A stretch of 64,000 nucleotides of DNA from Mesocentrotus franciscanus (taxonomy: Eukaryota; Echinodermata; Echinoidea; Camarodonta; Strongylocentrotidae). The DNA is taken from the NCBI GenBank assembly GCA_037976565.1, contig CP137671.1, forward strand, positions 25,620,197-25,684,196. The letters are read 5' to 3'. Made by a program: the position numbers and the translations under genes. Shown here piece by piece: positions 55,971-64,000 of this stretch. The first letter of the stretch is position 1; each line of letters starts with the position of its first letter. Below the pieces are notes generated by a model. The model saw nothing but the letters and a program-made list of their open reading frames with translations, was not told where the DNA came from and ran no database searches.

Positions 55971-57020
55971 ACCTGGGTACATTTTTTTTTTCATTGATTT
56001 TATTTCTCAAAACTCCAATTCTTTTTCGTACATAACATAGTTTATACAAAAACTGCAACATAATTATAACAAAGCTTTTTTATAATTTGATAAACGAGCA
56101 TAAATACAACATATTTCATTGTTCATAATTTCACAATGTATAGGAAAAAAATATATCACAATCACATACTAGGAAATGATTACCGCACAACACAGTTGTT
56201 TCTTCCCAAAAACTATAACAAGCATTGCTTTTTATCTTCAGAAACAGACTGAATACTTTAAACAAATATTTAAAAAATGAGTTTCATATTTCTCAACGCA
56301 TTATTATACAGAATTGAAATTATGAGTTTATCTTAAAACACAGTACACCCCAAACCCCTCTCCCTTCCTCCTCTCTAATTACTTGGACTTATCCCCCTTC
56401 CCCTTCCCCCTCCCTTCTACTTGTGTGGATAGGGAATGCATTATGGGATAGGTTTCTTTACCTGTTATCATTGTGATCGATAATGCAAGTTGAAACGTGT
56501 ATTTTACCTAACGGTATCGCATCAGAAAAAATCCACGCTGATTCGCTTAATCACTTGCGTCGCTAGCGCGCAGCATTATGAAAAAAAATACTATAATCAG
56601 GTACATTAAGCGATTTGACCTCTCTAATTACGCTGATACGCGTATTGTCTTTTACCAAGTAGTAAACATCATTCCAGTACAATTTTCATGGGGAGCATCC
56701 TACTAAATGCATAATTCATAAGGGCTCATGAATTATGTACAGGGGCTTATTTTGGCTTATAATGGATCCAAACAAAATGGCGGACCTTAGGGGGCCTGGT
56801 TTGTACTGTGCGCCGGTACAGTTCACGTATATATGCTAGTCACAATCACATCATCACTGCTTTAGTGCACTGACCTCTAGAGGTGTGCTGCTGCTGTGCG
56901 CGTTCATTTTTTATCCGGTGCGCGCACGCATGCGTATTAGGTCTATCGTCTGCAGGAATGTCAAAATCAGTGCCTACTAGACATGCGCAGAAGTCGTGAC
57001 TAAAGTTAAACACGACTTAG
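55971..57020. other. Non-coding sequence with short repeat-like patches
   Basis: A pyrimidine-rich CCCCTTCCCC tract at 56350-56420 is followed by GCATTATGGGATAG, close to part of a ZNF143/Staf site. 56770 has the AAAATGGCGGACC word common in invertebrate MITEs, and 56910-56940 is CpG-rich. No gene was recognised. Confidence 0.4.
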
Positions 57021-57027
57021 ACAGGAC

Positions 57028-57412
57028 TTAAAGGTAAAGACCAGTTTTGGAAACGCCCCCATTTCAAAAAATGAAATAAAAGCTCTTATCAATCATGTGA
57101 AAGAATATGTTTTGACTAATACGTGATGATAAAAATTTTGCCGGGAAACCGCAAACTATTTGATATATTTGGTAAATTAGTCTATCTATCTGGCCCGGAT
57201 AGATAGAGGGTAGTCCCATATACATCTTTCTGTGTAGAGTGCTTGTAACTTTACCAAGACTCGGCCAAATTTCTTATCATTTTGATGATTCCAGAACCTT
57301 ACAGTACACACCAATACTTATATGCTAGTTGATCAACCTTTTCTGATCGATTCCACAACGTTTCTTTCACAATGCAATTGCATGACCAGAACTGGTCTAT
57401 ACCTTTGAACAT
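57028..57412. mobile_element. TTAA-type MITE with 22-bp inverted ends
   Basis: Starts TTAAAGGTAAAGACCAGT and ends ACTGGTCTATACCTTTGAA; the ends pair over about 20 bases and the left flank is TTAA (the right one TTGAA, one change). It is a distinct family from the element at 21286 but shares the AAAGGTA start typical of Kolobok-like elements. It is inserted into another palindromic repeat (CGACTTAGACAGGACTT). Confidence 0.75.
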
Positions 57413-57565
57413 TAGTTAGACGCGACTTAGACACGGCTTCAGAATACGAAATTTAGTTAGACAGGACTTAGACGTGACCTCGTGTTTAAGTTGTGTCTAA
57501 CTAAACAATTGTTTAACTTTAGTCATGACTAAGTTAGACACGACTTCAGAATACGGGCCAATGAC
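57413..57565. mobile_element. Fold-back repeat with TTAGACACGACTTCAG ends
   Basis: TTAGACACGGCTTCAGAATA and TTAGACACGACTTCAGAATA occur as direct repeats around an inverted stretch GTTTAGTTAGACAC/GTGTCTAACTAAAC, ending ACGGGCC. Together with 56990-57027 it is a small transposon remnant split by the MITE at 57028. Confidence 0.55.
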
Positions 57566-57699
57566 CCTCAGCAGGCGAATGCGATCATCTCCAGGCACTC
57601 CATAAAGACATGCATTTAATCTGAATACATTACGAAATTGGCATTTGATCAAAACATTAAAAATATAAATCTACGTATTTTTAAAAAGACACAAAGTTA

Positions 57700-58430
57700 A
57701 AATTGGAATAGCACATACTAATTAGGGAATCAATACATTGTATTCTTCAGTTCAACGTGCTGTATATTGCACAAATATGTAATTTCTTACTTCCAATAGA
57801 GAATATGAATATTAAGATATACAAATACAAACTTGTGCACAATTAATTGTCAAATTTGTCACATGGTAAAAAGTAATGTATTGGAGCAATGTAACTTAAT
57901 AATTTCCACAGTTTACATTCTTTACCCAGTTCAACGTGTTGAATATTGCACAAATTGTAATGTCGTGTGAATGAAAATTGAACCCCCTATAAATGCACCA
58001 AGAATTCCAATCTAAAGTATGAATATTGAGTTGTGAAAAATGCAAACTTATGCTAAAATAATTGTCAAATTTGGCACATTGTTAAAAATTAATGCATTGG
58101 AGTGCATTGGAGCAAAGTGACTAATTTCCAATTTACATTATTTACCCAGTACATAGCCCATATTCATTTAACAGTATATTACACAAATTGGATTAATATC
58201 CTTCCGACCAATGTCTTTGTACACTGTATTGCACAATGATACAAATTCTTAATAATATTATAATACTATAAGCTACATCCCAGAATGAACAGAAAACAGA
58301 CTTCAAAATGTGGAGTATGAATATTCTATAACAATACAACCTATGCTGAAACCATTAACAAATTAACAAACATATCATATGGTTCAACGTTATGCATCAA
58401 AAGAAGTCAATTGCCACAGTTAATTAATGT
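57700..58430. repeat. Degenerate ~200-bp tandem repeat, about three units
   Basis: Units share CAGTTCAACGTG(C/T)TG(T/A)ATATTGCACAAAT, TAATTGTCAAATTTG(T/G)CACAT and TAATG(T/C)ATTGGAGCAA, starting near 57745, 57930 and 58140. Confidence 0.75.
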
Positions 58431-58792
58431 CTAACAGTCAGTTACAAAGTTCTAAGTCTTCTTTTTTATCGTTTGTTTGGCTTTTTTAATCATACTTAAG
58501 CGTGCAATTCACATTATTGTATAGACTGCATAATACGCAAAAATAAGTGGGCATGCGTAGCACTTTGCGTATGATGCATGATATTCTAACGAGCCTTTGC
58601 TTGATGCAGGGCGCTATGAAATAAAGACTAAAACGACAAAATACTCTACCCTCTAGTCACCTATACAGTGCAAAATATTGTGTTTTCTATTCACCATGAT
58701 CATGAAAAACGGGTATCGTGCAATTTATATTTTCTCATTGAAATACCTACACAAAACAAGCTCATTCAGAAATCCAGTGGCAGAAACAGTTT

Positions 58793-58982
58793 GACATTAT
58801 ACAAATGATGCATGCGCATGAGTTCATTATACGATCCATCCGCACTCGAGTTGAGGCTGTGTGTACCTATCGCACGAAGCCGTTAGGCTGAGTGCGATAT
58901 ATACACAAAGCATCAACGAGGGCGGATAGATCGTATAATGAACGGATGAAAACATGCATCATTTGTTTTATACAACGAAACT
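58793..58982. mobile_element. Fold-back MITE-like element
   Basis: TTATACAAATGATGCATGCG at the left is mirrored by CATGCATCATTTGTTTTATA at the right, and further inside TTCATTATACGATCCATCCG by GGCGGATAGATCGTATAATGA. The whole 190 bases form one imperfect hairpin. Confidence 0.8.
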
Positions 58983-59250
58983 CCTAGATCCTTGTTATTT
59001 GATGTAAAAAAGAATTAATTCAAGATTGTTTCGTGACATTTTATAGCTGACAAATATATCTCAAGTTTTAATAAGTCTCAATTTAGTGCGCACACATAAG
59101 TATAGATATAGCAAGCGCACCTCTATCTATACCCATTTACGCATAGTGCTGCGCAAGAATAGGCCCATGTGTACACGCAGCATTAAGCGCTCTAACCTCT
59201 ACGCGCACTGCTGCGCGGCACTGAACAATCGTTGGATAGTACTGGAAAAT

Positions 59251-59282
59251 ATTGCACGCTTTTTCATGAAAAAGCGTGCAAT
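59251..59282. other. Perfect 15-bp hairpin with 2-base loop
   Basis: ATTGCACGCTTTTTC, AT, then GAAAAAGCGTGCAAT. The arms are a perfect match. It may be a fold-back element core or a cruciform-prone site; no function is assigned. Confidence 0.85.
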
Positions 59283-59589
59283 AGGCTCAGTAAATGAATC
59301 AGACGTGACCGCGCATGACCAATCATTTGATTAGGATCTGGGAGTGAGTTGTATAAAATGCTATATAGAGAAGATGCCTTTAACTTATACACGCATTTCT
59401 AGGACAGTTGATCCGAACCATTCGGCCGAAATGAGGGAGGGGAGGGGGATAGGGCGCTCAAAACAATATGATACAGATGAAGCAGGAGGAATAGATGTGA
59501 CCCCCCCCCCCTCCATCCCCCGTTCTTGTATCTAGATCTGTTGCTGTCTTCCCTCGTTACACACATTGTTTGGGGTCATAGTTGTTTGT

Positions 59590-59701
59590 GTTAGTTTGTG
59601 TTAGTTGTTTGTGTGTGTATTTATATATATGTATGTGCGTATGCGTGTGTAAAGATAGAGAGAGAGAGAGTGGGGGAAGGGGTAGAGGGAAGGATACACA
59701 C

Positions 59702-59732
<31 letters not shown>

Positions 59733-59765
59733 TGAAGAGAAAGAGGGAGGGGGGGGGAGGGCTTG
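59590..59765. repeat. Compound microsatellite (GT, GA, TA, G-runs)
   Basis: TGTGTGTGT, GAGAGAGAGAG, CACACACATATATATATATA and GAGGGAGGGGGGG tracts in succession. Confidence 0.95.
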
Positions 59766-59865
59766 AATGAAATTCAAATGTATTTCCTCAGGTTCCTACC
59801 AGCAATTTTCACGTTACTATCTTGTTTATATTTTGTAAAACATGCATTAAAAAAAATCAACATAC

Positions 59866-59956
59866 CTGACTGAGAGGCTTGTCTTCTGATTTGCCCATCC
59901 ACCGTCAATGCAACTGCAAACATACAGGTCATGCAGGTAATAGTGCTGACTTTCAT
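59866..59956 (-). CDS. Signal-peptide exon, probable first coding exon of the Ig receptor (ends phase 1)
   Basis: The minus-strand exon starts after the acceptor TATACTACAG (exon start 59966), has ATG at 59956 ten bases in, and ends at the donor GTATGTTG. It encodes MKVSTITCMTCMFAVALTVD, then GQIRRQASQS, then one base of the next codon: a typical short signal peptide with a likely cleavage after the VDG region. The phase 1 exit fits the phase 1 entry of the Ig exon at 36102, joining as QASQS-A-KIVPIG. The introns between would total about 23.8 kb and contain the L1/Tx1 elements; other Ig exons may have been missed. An upstream non-coding exon is implied by the acceptor. Confidence 0.6.
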
Positions 59957-60196
59957 TGTGTAATTCCTGTAGTATATAAAATAAAATTATCATATATCTG
60001 AACAGTAGCATAACGGGCGAAGTGGTTCTTGGCATAAGATCTTGGTTTTGTCCTACCCTACGAGAGAATGTCATTAATTCACTAAGTCCACTAAATCTTC
60101 ACAAACCTCATGTACAATTAGTATTTATGTTGATATTTCCATCATCATTGTTACCAATATTATTATTAGTAGTAGTAGTAGTATCATTATCAATAT

Positions 60197-61288
60197 AAGG
60201 TGGTCTGTCATAGACAGATCACCTATTGATTTCTTCCGAATTTTCTTTCTTTCTTTATTTCTCCACTATTTTGTGCAGAGCATAACTCTTAGATCGGTAC
60301 AGTAAATTTTGTTTCAATTTTGGCACAGTCAGAGGTCATTGTCATAAGACGTGTCCCCAACATTTTAAAGTTCATCAGGTCATCGTGACGTCTTCGAGGC
60401 GCCATTTTGTGAAAATCAACTCATGATCATATCTTCATTTGGGAAAGTCATTTCTCATTCATCTTAATTATGATCAAGGTCAATATCAGTCCGGTCAATT
60501 TCAGGTCAATAAACGCGCGCGTACGTCCACGCGCGCGCAAAATGTCAAAATGCTTAAAATCACTTTTTATTTAAAGTGAACCGGTAGCATTGTTAAAGGT
60601 CGATGAAAAAACTGCGTAATTTTTGTATGAAATGTTACTTATTATATTCCTTCGACTGTACTAACCATCTAACATGGAAAAGATCCTGAACTAATTCTCA
60701 AACCAAAAAGATATTTTTGGTTTTATTTGAAGGCGCCACTGTGTGACACCCTCTAAAAGTAAATACTCATAACCAATTTTTGAATTTTCCCAACCGTTTT
60801 TCCACGAAAATAAGACATAAAACAGGCTATAAAAATGTGTCAACACTTAAATGTTTGGAACGGTATATAGAACCAATTCATTGCTTTGTGATGATTTACA
60901 TTCACCTAAAATTTAATTAAATTATAATAATATAGTTGGGAGGATTCTGGAATCGATCACATCATTTTTTTTTTCAATTTGGTCTGTTTTCACTCAAACT
61001 TTCAGATTATCTATAAATGTACATCTAGCATTGAGGTCACTACCTGAACACAATTTTCTATCATCTGAATAATGTTAACAAGTCCCTTTAATTTAGAGTA
61101 CGTTTTAGGCCATTTAAAGCATTTCTATATTTCCAATTTCTATGATGCTAGTCTCCTTCCCAGACGTTTATGTTTTTCAGATATTTAGCATTTCTTTTTA
61201 CATGACTATACCCCCGTCTCTCTCTCTCTCTCTCTCCTTCATCTCTCCATATGACATCCTTTAAAAACAAACCTCCAGACCACCTCAT
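60197..61288. mobile_element. Non-autonomous DNA element with AGGTGGTCTG ends
   Basis: The left end AAGGTGGTCTGTCATAGACA contains a small hairpin (GGTGGTCTGTC/GACAGATCACC). The right end CCAGACCACCT is its partial reverse complement. The interior has CpG-rich GCGCGCGTACGTCCACGCGC at 60515-60537 and a nested MITE at 60577-61095. No target duplication could be fixed. Confidence 0.55.
60577..61095 (-). mobile_element. TTAA-type MITE, minus orientation
   Basis: Reverse-oriented relative of 61650-62186. Shared blocks include GTTAAAGGTCGATGAAAAAA, TTTGAATTTTCCCAACCGTTT, GACATAAAACAGG-like and ACAAGTCCCTTTAA at the end. Confidence 0.8.
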
Positions 61289-61441
61289 TATCTCGTTTTC
61301 CTTTTGTTCCATTAGGACTATAGACAAATTAAATGATAGAGATCATGTGATTGGGTTTGGGAGAGAGTGAGCGGTCAATGTTGTTATTGCATGGAGGCGA
61401 GGCTTGAACATAAGGTGTGAATTTGGTAGCGAAAGTGGTGA

Positions 61442-61645
61442 AAAGCCATTTTGTCGTTATTGAAGAAAGACCTGCTGTGTCGTCCTTGGGGAAGAGTTTG
61501 GGCTTGTTGTTTGAGAGCGAGTGTTTTCCCCCTTTTATTGCTGCTATTTGTTTCTGCTGTTGAAAGCGGAACGAGCAGACGACCGTCCTTTGGACACGAT
61601 CCCTCCGGGAGGCAGGCAACGGGGTCTTCAATCTACAGAAATACT
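61442..61645 (+). CDS. Candidate exon with a hydrophobic leader, no ATG
   Basis: Open from just after a TGA at 61439 to a strong donor GTAAGTC at 61646. The translation has KKDLLCRPWGRVWACC, then a hydrophobic core SVFPLLLLLFVSAVES, then GTSRRPSFGHDPSGRQATG and SSIYRNT. It looks like a signal peptide followed by a cleaved region, but there is no ATG in frame, so it is either an internal exon, a gene with an eroded start, or chance. A TTAA MITE begins four bases after the donor hexamer. The opposite strand is also open here, which weakens the case. Confidence 0.25.
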
Positions 61646-61649
61646 GTAA

Positions 61650-62186
61650 GTCTTAAAGGGACTTGGTAACATTGTTCAGATGAGAGAAAATGGTGCTAAG
61701 GTAGTGACTTCAATGCTAGATGTAAAATTAAAGATAATCTGAAAGATTGAGTGAAAACAAACCATTATTAACGAACAATTATGAAAAACTGATCTGATCG
61801 ATTCCTTAATTCTCCCAACTATATTATTACAATTTAATTGCATTTTAGGTGAATGTCAATCGTAACAAAGCTTTGGCTCTATATATCATACCATACATTT
61901 AAGTGTTAAAAGATTTTTTTAAATGCTGTCTTATGTCTTATTTTCATGGAAAACGGTTGGGAAAATTCAAAAATGGTTAGGAGAATTTACTGTTAGAAGG
62001 TGTTGACCAGTGACAAAGAAAACCACAAATATCTTTGTGATTTGAGAATTTTTTCAGGATTTTTTGCATGCTAGCGAGTTAGTACAGTAGAAGGAATATA
62101 ATAACTGACATTTCATACAAAAATTAAGCAGTTTTTTTTTTTATCGACCTTTAACAATGTTACCGAGTCACCTTTACTTTAAGCTC
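61650..62186 (+). mobile_element. TTAA-type MITE, plus orientation
   Basis: Starts CTTAAAGGGACTTGGTAAC and ends GTTACCGAGTCACCTTTACT-TTAAG, giving imperfect inverted ends with TTAA at both tips. With its inverted partner at 60577 it makes a hairpin-capable pair 560 bases apart. Confidence 0.8.
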
Positions 62187-62189
62187 ACG

Positions 62190-63200
62190 TGTCATTCTCT
62201 TCGCATTTATGACCCTGTTTTATGCCCTATAGTGTAAATGGACGCCTTGAGTATATTTTCTAGTTGTTGCATATTAATATTTGTTTTAAAGTAATTCAAT
62301 TGGGCTTTGCGTCATGTGAAACGATATAATACATGTGTAAAATATTTATTACTTTTGTAAACGTCCTTTTCGGCCGACACTTTAAGTCAGCCATTTTGAA
62401 TGTCAGCCATTTTGGATATTATAAATCACAGGTAGCCATCTTGAATTATGATGCAAACAGAATGAAATAACTTCATTTTTTAACAAACATATTTCTAAAG
62501 TCAGAAATCGTTTGAAATGATAGTAGCATTGTTTACAAAGGCTGGTGTGAGATACTGGAAAGGTATTGTCTGTTTCTTAGATATGTGAAAGCAAACGGAT
62601 TTCATGTATTTTTTATTAATGATGTTTTAGTCGAGATCGGTTGTTTATATTGTGACAAATTACATTTTAAGAACATTTGTTAATGTGTTGTTGTATCATA
62701 CAATTATGATAGAATACCATGTTTACTATTGCTTATTAAATATATTACAGCAGTAAAGGGTGGTTTTTCAACCACACTCTGCTGGTCACATCATCACGAG
62801 CCATCGAGCCATTCGATCCCGATCTCGATCTGCATGTTGCAACGACCGTTTATTAAACGCAGTGGACATTTTCACGAACTCCAACGTTCGGATCGCGATA
62901 CCCTTTTTACAAACAGTGGTCTAGTATAATGGCAGTGTAATTTAATTCGACCCTCTTAGTAAACTACAATCTGATTCATTTTCTACTTGTCAACGTTAAT
63001 ACTTGTGGACTTATGTTAATTGTATCTTGTGTTATTGTTTAATTAAAGTTCAAACTATCAAACTAGCTACAACTGATTCTCTGATTGATTGTTTTATATT
63101 TGTGTATCGCCACTAAGCCAACAACAATCCATGTGACAATTAGTAGTAGTAGTAGTAGTATAGTAGTAGCAGTAGTAGAAGTAGTGGTTTAGTAGAGTAG
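62190..63200. other. Non-coding sequence, one weak terminal-exon candidate
   Basis: At 62748 AATATATTACAG could be an acceptor leading to SKGWFFNHTLLVTSSRAIE and PFDPDLDLHVATTVY-stop in one frame, with ATTAAAG-type poly(A) signal words near 63040. The frame does not join the 61442-61645 exon, so no gene is called. A TAG microsatellite is at 63142-63185. Confidence 0.3.
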
Positions 63201-63216
63201 CATTATCATGATAACT

Positions 63217-63535
63217 CAGGGGCAGATCCAGCCGGCGGCGAGGACGAAGGCCCCAATTCTTGAGAAAGTGTATCGATAAGCGGGGAGAGGGTGGGGAAGG
63301 GGGTTAGTGAGCACTATTTTTTTCCTCAACAAGGAGCACTTCTTTTTTAATCAAGACCCCCCCCCCACCCCCACCCCCCTTGAACAAAAAACAAAAAGGT
63401 ACACATTTTGGGCAGGGGTGGGCCGGGGCCCGGCTTCTTTTTTTTTAGGGGGGGGGGTAACTTGCCGTTACCATTTTTTGGCCGTGGGTGGGGGCCCGGG
63501 CCCCCGTGTCCCCCCTCCCCCTGGATCAGCCCCTG
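63217..63535. mobile_element. hAT-type MITE, 319 bp, TSD TGATAACT
   Basis: Starts CAGGGGCAGATCCAGCC and ends CTGGATCAGCCCCTG, a 15-base imperfect inverted repeat of the familiar CAGGGGCGGATCCAG type. TGATAACT is present immediately before (63209-63216) and after (63536-63543), a perfect 8-bp target duplication. The interior is C/G-homopolymer rich. Confidence 0.95.
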
Positions 63536-63739
63536 TGATAACTTGTTGCCTCTAATGTTAAGTTGCCTCCACCAATAATCCTACATATCGGGGTTACAAG
63601 AAACAAAGCTCATGAATTATGATGTATTCAATAGAAGGATTACTTCTAGTAAAAGGTAAAACAATTTTTTTTTCCTGCTCGATCCTATCTGTTGTTTACA
63701 ATCATAGAAATGTCTCCACTTTTTCGTATAGCGCGATAA

Positions 63740-63988
63740 TTGGGTGGCATCTTCGACAGCACAATGATAAAGGATATACAAGTAAACAGAATATGTCAGA
63801 GTGTGTTTTCCCAGAAAAGAAATGTCTGGAGTATCAGGAAGGCGCTTCGAGGTGAGGCGGCTGCTGTAAATATACATGCCTTAATAACAGCACGTTTGGA
63901 CAGTGGAAAATCTTTGCCCTCTGAAATAACGCAGCATCATCTGAAGATATTACAATATGCTCAGAATGCTGTCGCACATATTCTTTAA
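63740..63988 (+). pseudogene. CR1/jockey-like LINE RT thumb fragment, runs towards the window edge
   Basis: The translation reads SQKRNVWSIRKALRGEAA, VNIHALITARLDSGKSLP and ITQHHLKILQYAQNAVAHIL, the conserved region after the YADD box in CR1/jockey RTs (IRxxLxxxAAxxLxHAxxxSRLDxxNSLL...LQxxQNxAAR). The diagnostic DYCNSLL is altered to DSGKSLP. The upstream part is in another frame or missing. Confidence 0.7.
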
Positions 63989-64000
63989 GGGGGCAGAATT

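Noticed and set aside
56760..56830. ATG-initiated frame MDPNKMADLRGPG with a possible GTACAG donor
   Set aside because: The AAAATGGCGGACC word is common in invertebrate MITEs, the donor is weak, and no partner exon is visible.
62729..62929. Terminal exon for the 61442-61645 candidate
   Set aside because: Joining the two gives an immediate stop in the frame that the first exon leaves.

Overview
The window reads as nuclear DNA of a marine invertebrate deuterostome. An echinoderm, probably a sea urchin, is my best guess. This is inferred from spliced micro-exons, AT-rich intronic sequence, a tRNA-derived SINE with a TTATTA tail, CR1/L2-like, L1/Tx1-like and RTE/Nimb-like LINEs, hAT and TTAA-type MITEs, a CACTA-like transposon, and the multi-copy PIN-like 'WGW...CxC' gene family often seen amplified in such genomes. 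There is no prokaryotic, organellar or viral gene content, and no rRNA or functional tRNA gene was recognised. Most of the sequence is mobile-element debris; genuine host coding sequence is a handful of short exons.

Main host signal, minus strand. I can string together exons with good splice sites and compatible phases: a signal-peptide exon (59866-59956, ends phase 1), one immunoglobulin-domain exon (35812-36102, phase 1-1), a transmembrane exon (34684-34821, phase 1-1), a juxtamembrane exon (33687-33727, phase 1-0) and a Ser/Gln-rich cytoplasmic exon (26102-26233, phase 0-0). Further along the same strand come six phase 0-0 micro-exons of 60-75 bases (11976-12047, 11280-11354, 10435-10506, 9238-9309, 1433-1501, 740-799). 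Five of the six lie in tandem and segmentally duplicated units whose introns are nearly identical while the exons differ strongly. This is either the duplicated tail of an Ig-family receptor or a separate micro-exon gene under diversifying selection, and it is the best candidate for a new system here. A second, unrelated gene probably starts on the plus strand at 37891 (first coding exon, 42 codons, donor GTGAGT) beneath a CpG-rich stretch.

Layout. 1-14700: a segmental duplication (copy A 1-6158, copy B 10535-14682) carrying micro-exon units, LINE ORF1 tails and CR1-like RT remnants. Copy A has an extra LINE (2966-4815) whose empty site is visible in copy B. Between the copies lie a CR1-like LINE 3' end, a large TAG/TTA microsatellite and a SINE. 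14700-26000: head-to-head CR1-like endonuclease fragments form a palindrome around 17195; one arm is split by a 7.9-kb CACTA-like element (17770-25699) that holds a SAM-like exon, long internal inverted repeats, two opposed copies of the PIN-like gene family and TTAA MITEs. 26000-33000: receptor exon, divergent tandem repeat with DR1 motifs, and an inverted-repeat-bounded module with another PIN-like family copy broken by a 1.2-kb hAT element (8-bp target duplication GGTAGGAC). 33600-36100: receptor exons. 36300-53090: L1/Tx1-like fragments packed in TAA-flanked palindromic elements; the largest (43606-53089) is a near-complete inverted repeat with 4.5-kb arms. 53100-64000: mostly non-coding sequence with MITEs, fold-back elements, a degenerate 200-bp tandem repeat, the signal-peptide exon, a hAT MITE with perfect 8-bp target duplication (63217-63535) and a LINE fragment running off the end.
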